Origin: Chloroflexota bacterium
GTDB lineage: Bacteria; Chloroflexota; Limnocylindria; Limnocylindrales; CSP1-4
NCBI GenBank assembly: GCA_025358515.1
Contig: JANYJG010000216.1
Span: 1 to 35,938 of the forward strand
Length of the DNA stretch: 35,938 nt
Direction of reading: 5' to 3'
Part shown: positions 1-9,085 of the stretch, piece by piece
Numbering within the stretch: position 1 is the first letter of the stretch
How the letters are laid out: each line of letters opens with the position of its first letter
The notes under the pieces: generated by a model
The model's input: the letters and a program-made list of their open reading frames with translations, nothing else
Told to the model about the DNA's origin: nothing
The model's database searches: none
Made by a program: the position numbers and the translations under genes

Positions 1-983
1 TCCAGCTCGACCGCCTCCGGTTCCAGCGCCTCCGGTTCCGGCGCCTCCGGTTCGGGCGGAATCAGGTTCTGTGGTTCGGCCAGGATCGGCTCCGGCGGAA
101 GGGACCGCAGCAACTCCAGGTTGCGGGGCTCAACCAGAGCCATGCGGGAGGCCAGCTGCACCCGCGCAGCCTGATCGTCCATCCCGCGCGGTTCCGCCCC
201 GTGGCCGACAAGCGTCCGCGGCACTTGGCCCGCCGGCGCCGGGCGGAGCGACACGCCCGTCCGCGGCACTTCCTGCCAACCGACCGGCGGTCGGCGCAGC
301 CACTCGATCTCCTCTGGTTCAAGACCAGATCGGGTGACCTGGCCCGCGTGCCCCGTGAAGACGAAGACCGCAAATGACGTCACCGAGTGGCCCAGGATAG
401 CCGCCCCGATCCCGCCCGTGGCCAGCGTCACCCAGCCCCCCGCGAGCCCCAGGCCGGCTTCCAGGACAAACACGTACGGATGCCGTCCGGGCGCTGCCGC
501 CCGTGTCACCAGGACGTAGACGATCGTCTCGACCAGGATCGCGATGGCCGGCGGAAAGCCGAGGACGACAGTCACCCCAAGCAGAGCCCCCCGGAAGACC
601 GCCTCGTCGAGGATCGCGGTCGCGACCGAATTGATGGCCGCGCCGGGGTAGGCCATCGGAGTTGGGAAGCGCAGGCAGCCATATCGGAGCCAGGCGAAGG
701 CCGCGGCCTGAGCGATGCCGACCCCTGCCAGCGCCAGGCCGTAGAGCAGTATGTCGGTTCGGTGTCCGCCGACCAGGTAAAGCACGTCACGCGGACTCGG
801 GTGGACGTTATAGATCCCAATGAGGAAGAGCAGGCCCAGGGAGTACCAGGCCAGCCGGGTCCAGAAGCCGCGATGGAATCGGTTTCCTGGCTCGTCGTAC
901 TCGGCGGCAGCGAACCTCTCCGATTCAAGCCGCAGGAGCAGGAGCATCATCAGCAATCCCACCGAGATGAGCGCCCGCACCAT
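1..983 (-). CDS. CPBP-type (CAAX protease/bacteriocin-processing-like) intramembrane metalloprotease, 3' end beyond window
   Basis: Manual translation of the minus strand from ATG at 983 is open to the window edge: MVRALISVGLLMMLLLLRLESERFAAAEYDEP...ATAILDEAVFRGALLG...AILGHSVTSFAVFVFTGH. Several TM segments, a DExxFRG motif resembling EExxxR, and a later GHSxxSF. Absent from the ORF track because no stop lies in the window. Confidence 0.75.
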   Translation of the reverse strand, partial: MVRALISVGLLMMLLLLRLESERFAAAEYDEPGNRFHRGFWTRLAWYSLGLLFLIGIYNVHPSPRDVLYLVGGHRTDILLYGLALAGVGIAQAAAFAWLRYGCLRFPTPMAYPGAAINSVATAILDEAVFRGALLGVTVVLGFPPAIAILVETIVYVLVTRAAAPGRHPYVFVLEAGLGLAGGWVTLATGGIGAAILGHSVTSFAVFVFTGHAGQVTRSGLEPEEIEWLRRPPVGWQEVPRTGVSLRPAPAGQVPRTLVGHGAEPRGMDDQAARVQLASRMALVEPRNLELLRSLPPEPILAEPQNLIPPEPEAPEPEALEPEAVEL

Positions 984-987
984 CGTG

Positions 988-2799
988 TTACACCCCGTCC
1001 ATCCGGAGCACCGCGAGGAATGCCTCCTGCGGTATCTCGACGGATCCCACCCTCTTCATCCGTTGCTTCCCCTCTTTCTGCTTGTCCAGCAGCTTACGCT
1101 TCCGGGAGATGTCGCCGCCGTAGCACTTCGCCAGGACATTCTTGCGCATCGCGGCCACGGTTTCGCGGGAGATGACGTTGGAGCCGATCGCGGCCTGAAC
1201 CGGCACTTCGAACATCTGGCGGGGAATTAAGCCGCGCAGTCGATGGACCAGTTCCCGGCCGATGGCCTGGGCCCGGTCGCGATGGACGATCAGGGATAGG
1301 GCGTCGACCGGCTCGCCGGCAACAAGGACATCCACCTTGACCAGGTTCGCGGCGCGATAGCCGATCTCCTCGAAATCCATCGACGCGTAGCCCTGGGTGC
1401 GACTCTTTAGTTGATCGTAGAGATCGACGATAACCTCGCCCAGGGGCAACTCAAAGCTGAGCAGCACGCGGAGTGGGTCGAGGTATTCCATGCCCAGGAA
1501 GGTCCCCCGCCGGTTGGTTGCCAGTTCCATGAGGGTCCCGATGTAGGTCGTGGGCGTGACCACGCCGAGCTTGACCCAGGGCTCGCGGATCTCCTCGATC
1601 TCGCCGGCGTTCGGCATCCTGGACGGATTGTCGACATCGATTGTTCCCTGGCCGTTGATCAACACGACCTGGTATTCGACCGAGGGCGCGGAGGCGATCA
1701 AGTCCTGGCCGAACTCGCGCTCCAGGCGCTCTTGCACGATCTCCATGTGGAGCAGCCCGAGGAAGCCGCAACGGAAGCCGAAACCCAGGGCAACCGAGCT
1801 TTCGGGCTCGAAAGTGAAGCTGGCGTCGTTGAGGTGCAGCTTCTCGAGGGCATCGCGGAGGGCCGGATAATCGGAGCCGATGATTGGGTAGATGCCGGCG
1901 AAAACCAGGCTCTTGGCCGGCTGATAGCCAGGCAGCGGATGCAGCGCCGGAGCGGCAACAGTAGTGATCGTGTCTCCGACCTGGGCATCGCGGACGCTCT
2001 TGAGCCCCGTGGCGACGTAGCCGACATCGCCGGCCCGCAGTTCCGGCACGGCCACGAGTTGCGGCCGGAAGAATCCCAGCTCGATCAACTCCGCCTCCGC
2101 GCCGGAGCCCATCAGGCGGATGACGTCGTGGGTGTGCAGCGTCCCTTGGGCCAGCCGGACGTACACCACCACGCCTTTGTAGGCGTCGTAGTGGGAGTCG
2201 AAGATCAGACCCTCAACCGGGGCGTCGTGATCGCCTTTGGGCGGAGGAACGCGCTTCACGATCGCTTCCAGGATCTCCGGCACGCCGGTCCCGTCCTTGG
2301 CCGAGGCGAGGATGACCTCCTCGCGGGGTATGGCCAGGACGTTCTCCAACTCATCGAGCACAACGTCCACCTGAGCCGACGGCAGGTCGATCTTGTTGAT
2401 GACCGGGATAATCGTCAGGTTCTGCTTGAGGGCCAGATGGACGTTGGCGAGCGTCTGCGCTTCGATCCCCTGAGTCGCATCGACGACTAGGATCGCGCCC
2501 TCGCAGGCCTGGAGGCTGCGGCTAACCTCATAGCTGAAGTCAACGTGGCCGGGCGTGTCGATCATGTTTAGTCCGTACACCAGCCCGTCGGCGGCTGTGT
2601 ATTCGAGGCGCACCGCCCGCGCCTTGATGGTGATGCCGTGCTCCTTCTCGAGGTCCATGGAGTCGAGCATCTGGCTGCTCATCTGGCGCGGGTCGATTGT
2701 GTGCGTCAGCTCGAGCAAGCGATCGGACAAGGTGGTCTTGCCGTGATCGATGTGGGCGATGATGGAGAAGTTGCGCAGTCGATCCTGGGGGATGGTCAC
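988..2799 (-). CDS. lepA: Elongation factor 4 (LepA) GTPase
   Basis: [32 protein letters not shown]...DTPGHVDF...NKIDLP...; LepA C-terminal [35 protein letters not shown] start at 2799 fits the ~600-aa family length better than the 678-aa ORF. Confidence 0.97.
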   Translation of the reverse strand: MTIPQDRLRNFSIIAHIDHGKTTLSDRLLELTHTIDPRQMSSQMLDSMDLEKEHGITIKARAVRLEYTAADGLVYGLNMIDTPGHVDFSYEVSRSLQACEGAILVVDATQGIEAQTLANVHLALKQNLTIIPVINKIDLPSAQVDVVLDELENVLAIPREEVILASAKDGTGVPEILEAIVKRVPPPKGDHDAPVEGLIFDSHYDAYKGVVVYVRLAQGTLHTHDVIRLMGSGAEAELIELGFFRPQLVAVPELRAGDVGYVATGLKSVRDAQVGDTITTVAAPALHPLPGYQPAKSLVFAGIYPIIGSDYPALRDALEKLHLNDASFTFEPESSVALGFGFRCGFLGLLHMEIVQERLEREFGQDLIASAPSVEYQVVLINGQGTIDVDNPSRMPNAGEIEEIREPWVKLGVVTPTTYIGTLMELATNRRGTFLGMEYLDPLRVLLSFELPLGEVIVDLYDQLKSRTQGYASMDFEEIGYRAANLVKVDVLVAGEPVDALSLIVHRDRAQAIGRELVHRLRGLIPRQMFEVPVQAAIGSNVISRETVAAMRKNVLAKCYGGDISRKRKLLDKQKEGKQRMKRVGSVEIPQEAFLAVLRMDGV

Positions 2800-3117
2800 G
2801 GGTTGGAGTGTAGCGGGGATGCCTGACCTCGGACCAGAGCCTCGCTGGAGCATCCAGTCGTCCGGGCACCCGGTGGGCCTGCATCCTTTGGCAGAGCCGC
2901 CCCTCAAAGCGACCGGCGCCCGGCGAGATGGCCCGGCAACGCCGGTAGTGACGTCGATGATGTTCACTCGGATCGTCCTGGTGTGGCGAGGCCCGGAACG
3001 GAGCGCGCTTTGGCGCCTGCGCATTCGCCCGCGACTCTGATACCATCAACCGTCGCGTCAGTCCGCCTCTTTTCGGCTGCCTGTCGCAGTCCTTATGCAG
3101 CATAGAGGTCTTCGAAC

Positions 3118-3906
3118 TTGGCCAAGACGCCCCGAGGCTGGACCGGCGCCCGCACGCCGTCAGCGATCAAGCGGGTTCGCCAGGCAGAGCGCCGGCGGGC
3201 CATCAATCAGCCGCGAAAGACAGCGGCTAAGACATTCGCCGCGAACGCGGTGAAGGTCGCAACCGGAGCCGCCGAAGGCGAGACTTCTGTTGCCCTTGCT
3301 GAGGCCATGAGCGCCCTGGACAGGGCCGCGAAGGTCGGAGCGATCCACCCCAACGCCGCGGCACGCCGCAAGTCGCGCCTCGCCCTCAAGCTGAACGCCC
3401 TCGCCGCAGGCGGGACGATCCAGCCGGTGGGTCGCGCGACAAAGACCACGGGCACCGCCGCCGCCATCAAGGCCGCCCGGACGCGCATCGCCGCGGGCAA
3501 GGCAAGCAAGGCCAAGGGCCCACAGACGGCCGCCGGCAAGGCTCGCGCCGCGCTGTCCAAGACGGCCCGCTCCGAAAGTGCTGCAACGCCGGTCGCCGCG
3601 CCCGAAGTAGTCGTCAAGACGGTTGCCAAGCCGGCCGCAAAGGCCGCACCGAAGGCCGCCGCCAAGTCGAGCGCGAAGGTCGCCGTCAAGCCGGCCGCGA
3701 AGGCCGTGAAGCCGGTCGCCAAGCCCGCCAAGGTCGCTCCAAAGGCTGCCGTCAAGCCGGCCGCGAAGGCCGATAAGACTGCTCCCAAGGCCGTCAAGGC
3801 CGAGAAGCCGGTCGCCAAGGTCGCTCCAAAGGTCGCCAGTTCTGCTCCCAAGGCCGCAAAGGCCGACAAGCCCAAGGCCGCACCGCAGAAGAAGCCCAAG
3901 TCCTGA
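3118..3906 (+). CDS. rpsT: Small ribosomal subunit protein bS20 with ~160-aa Lys/Ala/Pro-rich C-terminal extension
   Basis: N-terminal ~98 aa match bS20 (IKRVRQAERRRAINQPRKTAAKTF...AIHPNAAARRKSRLALKLNAL). The remainder is AAKPAAKAAPKAAAKS-type repeats. TTG start; divergent from lepA. Confidence 0.88.
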   Translation: MAKTPRGWTGARTPSAIKRVRQAERRRAINQPRKTAAKTFAANAVKVATGAAEGETSVALAEAMSALDRAAKVGAIHPNAAARRKSRLALKLNALAAGGTIQPVGRATKTTGTAAAIKAARTRIAAGKASKAKGPQTAAGKARAALSKTARSESAATPVAAPEVVVKTVAKPAAKAAPKAAAKSSAKVAVKPAAKAVKPVAKPAKVAPKAAVKPAAKADKTAPKAVKAEKPVAKVAPKVASSAPKAAKADKPKAAPQKKPKS

Positions 3907-3929
3907 CGGCCCGTTCGCTAGAACCTTCG

Positions 3930-3957
3930 AAGGACCAGGTCCGCCGACCTGGTCCTT
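3930..3957 (+). terminator. Hairpin terminator downstream of rpsT
   Basis: AAGGACCAGGTC-CGCC-GACCTGGTCCTT, perfect 12-bp stem with a 4-nt loop, 24 nt after the stop; weak T tract. Confidence 0.7.
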
Positions 3958-4209
3958 CTGATTCGGGGGCCGGGGACCCGCTTGTCCGGCGATTCGTGGC
4001 CGAGTTTCGGCGGACCTAGAGGCCCATGTAGGCTAGGGATCTCGCCAATTGCGGCGCTGGATCGGCGGCGGTCACGATTTCGCCTCCACCGAACCTCCAC
4101 GCACCCTCCACCTGCGCTCCACTGCGGGTGCACCCCCGCCACCGAGACTCCGAGTGGAACGGATACCGACATGTACGTCCGGTAGCCGCAGGAGTGAAGG
4201 AGAAGCGGC

Positions 4210-4539
4210 ATGAGCGCAATCCATCGAGTCGGTGCGACGATCGCCGGGCTGGTCACCGTGGCCGCAGTCGGCGGCGCGTTTGTCGCCCAGGGCTACGGCG
4301 ACGCCCACAGGGCTCCGGCCGCCGCTGCGGAGACCCAACAGCCCACGCTATCGGCAACATACAATCCGACCCTCGATCCTCAGACCGTCTACGTAATGCC
4401 GGTCCCTACGGCCCCGGTGATCCACATAATTAAGAGGGCCCCGGCCCCGCCGCCGGCGACCAATCCGCCCGTCATCCACATCATCGTCCCCGGACCAGCG
4501 GGCGGCGACGACGGCGGTAGTGGTGGGACGGACAACTGA
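4210..4539 (+). CDS. Small membrane-anchored/secreted Pro-rich protein of unknown function
   Basis: 109 aa; N-terminal hydrophobic segment (IAGLVTVAAVGGAFVA), duplicated P-V-I-H-I-I motif, GGAGAAG-like RBS upstream (gaaggagaagcggc), TGATG overlap with the next gene. Confidence 0.7.
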   Translation: MSAIHRVGATIAGLVTVAAVGGAFVAQGYGDAHRAPAAAAETQQPTLSATYNPTLDPQTVYVMPVPTAPVIHIIKRAPAPPPATNPPVIHIIVPGPAGGDDGGSGGTDN

Positions 4540-4958
4540 TGGAAACGCCCCTCGGACCTAGGATGGTCATGCCCGTCCACGCCTCCACAGTCACCCCCAA
4601 GTCCAAGCCCGATGCCCGGCCGATGAGGATGGCGCTTGGAGCAGGCGGCCTGGCAGCAATGTCGGCCCTCGCAGCCGGCATCGTTATGCCGCCCAGCGTT
4701 GCGACTTTGGCACCAGTCCCTGCCACGGCTCCTCAGGCGGTCGACGGCACCGCGGCACCTGCAGGCACGCTGCAGGTCAAGCGGCCGGTCAAGTACATCC
4801 AACTGGTCGCCGGCCAGACGCCGCCCCCGGGCGCGCAGGTCATCGCGGCATCGGCTCCCCAGCCGATTACCATCGTCACCACCATCGCGGCGCCAAGGCA
4901 GGTCCAGAGGGCGGCCGTGATTATCAAGACCACCCAGTCAGGAAGGGTAGTCAAGTGA
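4539..4958 (+). CDS. Small membrane-anchored protein of unknown function
   Basis: 139 aa; one TM segment (MALGAGGLAAMSALAAGIVM) followed by a Pro/Ala/Val-rich domain. ATG overlaps upstream TGA; its TGA overlaps the downstream GTG (GTGA). Confidence 0.7.
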   Translation: METPLGPRMVMPVHASTVTPKSKPDARPMRMALGAGGLAAMSALAAGIVMPPSVATLAPVPATAPQAVDGTAAPAGTLQVKRPVKYIQLVAGQTPPPGAQVIAASAPQPITIVTTIAAPRQVQRAAVIIKTTQSGRVVK

Positions 4959-6061
4959 TTGCAGCCGGAGACGCCACCATGGGCGTCTCCACGGTCGGCC
5001 GAACGCTCGGACGGAGCTTGGGTGCCGGACGCGGCTTGGCCACGAGTCGCCCATTGCAGGCCGACCGGATCGTCCCGTTCAGCCTCTTTACCACGGCCAT
5101 GGGCGGCCGACTCGTCGTCCACCTCGGAACCGAAGGGCGGTCGTCCGGCCTACGCGCCGGGGAGCGCACTGCCGAGCGGACCGAAACGGTCGGCGACGCT
5201 TCCCGTGACGCGGACGCTTCCCGTGACGCGCATATGGTCGTCGCGCGGATCGAGGGCTGGGCGAGCCGCCTGACACGCTTCACCGACACCTCGGAACTGG
5301 CGCGTCTCAATGCCGATACCCGACCCGAGGTGCCCGTGGGTCCAACCCTCGCCGCAGCACTTCGGGCCGGCATCTACGCCTCCCAGGCGACCGGCGGCCT
5401 GGCTGATGTGGCACTGCTGAACGAGCGCATGGCAGCCGAAGGGCTGGTCCCCCTGGACGCGGAGGTTGATAACGACCCCGAGAGCCACGATTGGTCGGTC
5501 GTCCTGGACCGTCGCGGCACGGCGATCGTGCGCCGGCCGTTCGGGCTTCGATTCGATTTCGGCGGCGTCGGCAAGGGCTGGATCGCAGATCGAGCCCTCA
5601 GCCTCCTGGGTGCGTGGCCGAGCGGAATCATCGACGCCGATGGCGATCTCGCGGTTAGGTGCGCCCCGGGCAAGTTCTGGGAAGTGGCCATCGAAGACCC
5701 GCGCGCGCCTGAGACAAATCTGGCGATCCTGCGGCTGTCTGCCGCCGCCAACGGAATCGCGACTCATTGGGGCGTGGCAACGTCCGGCACGTCAATACAC
5801 CGCTGGAACATCGGCGGCGCCACTCGCCATCACCTGATCGACCCCCGTACGGGGGAGCCGGCCCGGACCGATGTGGTCCAGGCTACAGTGGTGGCCGGAA
5901 CCGCGCTCCGCGCGGAGGCCCTCGCCAAGGCGGCGGTCATCGCCGGCAAGGTCGATGGCTTCGCGCTACTGGAACGAGCTGGAGTGCGCGGTGCGGTCCT
6001 CCTGACCGACAAGGGCCAGACGCTGGCGCTGCCCAGCACAACCGCGCTGCTCGCACCCTGA
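4955..6061 (+). CDS. apbE: ApbE family FAD:protein FMN transferase
   Basis: TTAMGGRLVVHL, LTRFTDTSELARLN, FDFGGVGKGWIADRAL, GIIDADGDLAV, HHLIDPRTGEPARTDVVQATVVAGTALRAEALAKAAVIAG are typical of ApbE. Confidence 0.93.
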   Translation: MIAAGDATMGVSTVGRTLGRSLGAGRGLATSRPLQADRIVPFSLFTTAMGGRLVVHLGTEGRSSGLRAGERTAERTETVGDASRDADASRDAHMVVARIEGWASRLTRFTDTSELARLNADTRPEVPVGPTLAAALRAGIYASQATGGLADVALLNERMAAEGLVPLDAEVDNDPESHDWSVVLDRRGTAIVRRPFGLRFDFGGVGKGWIADRALSLLGAWPSGIIDADGDLAVRCAPGKFWEVAIEDPRAPETNLAILRLSAAANGIATHWGVATSGTSIHRWNIGGATRHHLIDPRTGEPARTDVVQATVVAGTALRAEALAKAAVIAGKVDGFALLERAGVRGAVLLTDKGQTLALPSTTALLAP

Positions 6062-6072
6062 GGAGGGGCCAA

Positions 6073-7014
6073 GTGCTACCAAGCGATCGACCGACACCGA
6101 CGCCATCCCCGCTGTCGCGCCGGGAGGGCCCCCTCGGGCCCAGCCCTCTCGGGCCCCGACCAATCGGGCCCGGCGGTCTCCCAGGGGGCGTGGACGCTTC
6201 CCGGCCCACGCCCCGGCCGGCCACCCGCCAGGCGCCGACCTACAAGGGGCTCCCCCGCCCCATCAAGTTCATCGGTTGGGTCGGCCTGCTCGTTGCCGTC
6301 GGCATCGTCTTGGGCGCTACCGCCCCGACCGGCCTGCGTCGCATCGGCGCCGTTATCGCCCTGCAGCCGGAGATCCTGGGCTGGTACTCGGTCCGCGCCC
6401 TCGGCTTCATGGCGTACCTGGTGCTGGCCAGCTCCGTGCTTTACGGGCTACTACTCTCGACCAAGCTCCTGGACGCGATCGCCCATCGCCCGGTCAGCTT
6501 CGCTCTGCACAAGGACCTGGCCATCGTGGCCCTGGTGCTTGCCGGACTTCACATGGGACTGCTACTGGCCGACCGCAGCTTCCCATTCACGCCGCGAGCC
6601 ATCCTCGTCCCCTTCGCGTCTCCGTACGCCCCAACCTGGGTCGGAATCGGGCAGATCGTCTTCTACTCGATGGTCGTCGTCACGGCGAGCTTCTACGTGC
6701 GTCGCCGAATCGGCCAGCGGGCCTGGCGCATCCTCCACTACGTGACTTTCCTGTCCTTTATTGGGGCCACCGCTCACGGGATTGCGTCCGGCTCGGACTC
6801 GGGCGCAGCCTGGGCTTTCTGGATTTATCTGGTCCCGACGGCGGGCATTGTCTTCCTGCTCACCTATCGCATCGTCGTCAGCGTCGGAAGCCGAATATTC
6901 CGTCGAGGCGCCGTGCCGGCAACGGCTCCCCTGCCGGGAATGAGAATTCTCGGTCCGCTCGACCGACCATCGGGACAACCCCTCGGCCACGGCGAATTCC
7001 GCGGTCGGCTTTGA
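6073..7014 (+). CDS. Ferric reductase-like transmembrane heme protein
   Basis: GTG start at 6073 immediately after AGGAGGGG; about 6 TM helices with conserved His in FALHKDLAIVALVLAGLHMGL and ILHYVTFLSFIGATAHG. Confidence 0.82.
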   Translation: MLPSDRPTPTPSPLSRREGPLGPSPLGPRPIGPGGLPGGVDASRPTPRPATRQAPTYKGLPRPIKFIGWVGLLVAVGIVLGATAPTGLRRIGAVIALQPEILGWYSVRALGFMAYLVLASSVLYGLLLSTKLLDAIAHRPVSFALHKDLAIVALVLAGLHMGLLLADRSFPFTPRAILVPFASPYAPTWVGIGQIVFYSMVVVTASFYVRRRIGQRAWRILHYVTFLSFIGATAHGIASGSDSGAAWAFWIYLVPTAGIVFLLTYRIVVSVGSRIFRRGAVPATAPLPGMRILGPLDRPSGQPLGHGEFRGRL

Positions 7015-7048
7015 CCCGCCCTGTCATGACAACCCCTGGAGGTCTCCG

Positions 7049-7345
7049 ATGGCCTACGTGATCGCCGAACCCTGCATTGACCACAACGACCAGTCCTGCG
7101 TCGCGGTCTGCCCCGTGGATTGCATCTCAGCGGTTCCCGGCGTGGATCGCAAGTTCTACATCGACCCCCAGAACTGCATCGACTGCGGTTCATGCGAGCA
7201 GGCCTGCCCCAACGGCGCGATCTTCCGATCCGACGCCCTGCCGGCGGAATGGGCCGGCTTCGCCTGGGTGGATGCCACCTGGTATGCGGATCCGCAGCAG
7301 GCTCGGGCCGCCATCGATGCCTACCTGCCCATCGCGGGTCAGTGA
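7049..7345 (+). CDS. Ferredoxin with two Fe-S cluster motifs (7Fe/8Fe type)
   Basis: CIDHNDQSCVAVCPVDCI and CIDCGSCEQACP give Cx7Cx3Cx3C and Cx2Cx2Cx3CP. Confidence 0.95.
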   Translation: MAYVIAEPCIDHNDQSCVAVCPVDCISAVPGVDRKFYIDPQNCIDCGSCEQACPNGAIFRSDALPAEWAGFAWVDATWYADPQQARAAIDAYLPIAGQ

Positions 7346-7355
7346 GGCGACTGAC

Positions 7356-8216
7356 ATGGAAACACCCGCATTGATCCCGATCGGGCCCGCTCCAGGCCTG
7401 GCTCCCGGCCGCACGCCGCTGATGCCGGGGGCGATTGTCACGCCCAGGCCGGAGCGCCGCCGCGAGTTCATGCCCAATGCCACCCTGGCCGAGCGCGTCG
7501 AGCTGACGCCGTTGATCGCCCGCTACGTTGTTCGGCCGGACGGTGCCGTGCCGCCATTCAAACCCGGCCAGTACTTCTCGTTGGGGCTGCAGATCGACGG
7601 CCAGCTGGTGCTTCGGCCCTATTCGACCGCCTCGCCGAGTGGCTCGACGGAGTCGCTCGAGTTCCTCGTCCGGCGCGTCCCGAGCGGCACTTTCACGCCG
7701 ACACTCTGGCAAGCAGCCATTGGCGATCGAATCTGGATCGGACCGCCCAAGGGGCTCTTCATGCTCAAGCCCGCCGACCATCGGACGCATCTGTTCGTCT
7801 CTTCCGGGACCGGCCTCGCGCCGTTCATGTCCATGCTGAATGACGTGCTCGGCTCCGCTGAGCCCGGCCTCGGGCCGCGGGTCGTGGTCGCCCATGGCGT
7901 CTCGTACGAGTCGGAGCTGGCCTACCGAGGACGCCTGGAGGCGCTGGCGGCGCGCAATGCGAGACTCGTTTACGTGCCGACGGTTTCGCGGCCGGACCAT
8001 CCGGCCAACGCCACGTGGACAGGCCGTTGTGGCCGAGTCGAGTCGATCCTGCCACAGGTGTGCGCCGAGCTGGCGCTGGATCCGGCCGACACCGTGGCCT
8101 ACCTGTGCGGCAACCCCGACATGATCGAGACTTCGCGTACGGCACTCGCCGGACTCGGATTCTCCGACGACGCAATCGTTCGCGAGCAGTACTGGACGGC
8201 GGCGGGCCTCACGTGA
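7356..8216 (+). CDS. Ferredoxin--NADP+ reductase-like FAD/NAD(P)-binding oxidoreductase
   Basis: FKPGQYFSLGL...LRPYSTASP (FAD), LFVSSGTGLAPFMSML (NAD(P)), VAYLCGNPDMIETSRTALAGLGF. Confidence 0.93.
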   Translation: METPALIPIGPAPGLAPGRTPLMPGAIVTPRPERRREFMPNATLAERVELTPLIARYVVRPDGAVPPFKPGQYFSLGLQIDGQLVLRPYSTASPSGSTESLEFLVRRVPSGTFTPTLWQAAIGDRIWIGPPKGLFMLKPADHRTHLFVSSGTGLAPFMSMLNDVLGSAEPGLGPRVVVAHGVSYESELAYRGRLEALAARNARLVYVPTVSRPDHPANATWTGRCGRVESILPQVCAELALDPADTVAYLCGNPDMIETSRTALAGLGFSDDAIVREQYWTAAGLT

Positions 8217-8320
8217 GCGTGATCGGAAGCCTGAACTTGCCGGGCTTCATGCGACGCCGGTCGGCGGGGGCTGCAGCGCCGGCGTTTCGCTCGGAGCCCG
8301 CGTCGACTATCGTTCGGGCC

Positions 8321-9070
8321 ATGGGATCGCGGATTCTCGTCGCCGACGACGAGCCTCACATTCGGGAAGTCGTCCGGGCCTACCTTGAGCGCGAGGGCTA
8401 TGAGGTCGTGGAGGCGTCCGAAGGCGAGGCCGCCCTCGAACTGGCGCGCACCGGCGGGCTGGATCTGCTTGTTCTGGACGTGATGCTGCCCCTCCGATCC
8501 GGCTTCGACATCCTTCGTACCCTGCGTGGTGAAGGATCGCCTGTGGGCGTGCTGATGCTTACGGCCCGGGACGACGTCATCGACCGCGTGGCCGGCCTGG
8601 AGTTGGGCGCTGACGACTACGTGACCAAACCGTTCGAGCCGCGAGAAGTCGTTGCTCGCGTCGGCGCGATCCTGCGGCGGTTTGGGCGTCCATTGCCGTC
8701 TGCGGTTGCAGACTCGGCGGGGGACGGGAACGACGACCAGGGTTTGCCGGGCGCCGGTGCGACCGCGCTGTTCGACCTGACCATCGATCTCGATACGAGG
8801 GCGGTTTCCCGCCGCGGCACCGATGTTGCCCTCACTCGGACCGAATTGGACCTGCTGGCTGCGCTCTCGGAACAGCCGGGTCGAGTCTGGACGCGCGAGC
8901 AGATCGGCCACAGAGTCTTCGGTGAATCTTTCGATATATTCGACCGGACAATAGACAGCCACGTCAAGAACCTGCGGGCCAAGCTGGGCCCACGACCGGA
9001 TGGCGGCCAGTACGTGGAAACGATCCGTGGCATCGGGTATCGCGCAGCTCGCCCGATCGAACAAAGCTAG
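8321..9070 (+). CDS. OmpR/PhoB family response regulator
   Basis: Receiver domain MGSRILVADDEPHIREVV...DLLVLDVMLPLRSG...MLTARDD...GADDYVTKPF and winged-helix C-terminus (LTRTELDLLAALSEQPGRVWTREQI...VETIRGIGYR). Confidence 0.95.
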   Translation: MGSRILVADDEPHIREVVRAYLEREGYEVVEASEGEAALELARTGGLDLLVLDVMLPLRSGFDILRTLRGEGSPVGVLMLTARDDVIDRVAGLELGADDYVTKPFEPREVVARVGAILRRFGRPLPSAVADSAGDGNDDQGLPGAGATALFDLTIDLDTRAVSRRGTDVALTRTELDLLAALSEQPGRVWTREQIGHRVFGESFDIFDRTIDSHVKNLRAKLGPRPDGGQYVETIRGIGYRAARPIEQS

Positions 9071-9085
9071 CGTCGGGAGGTCCTT

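Noticed and set aside
1411-2490. 359-aa + strand ORF
   Set aside because: Antisense to the well-conserved lepA; no recognisable domain, typical GC-rich shadow ORF.
2800-3024. N-terminal extension of LepA in the 678-aa ORF
   Set aside because: Sequence before [23 protein letters not shown] is not LepA-like; GTG at 2799 gives the expected family length.
3207-3899. 230-aa - strand Ala-rich ORF
   Set aside because: Antisense shadow of the rpsT K/A/P repeat tail.
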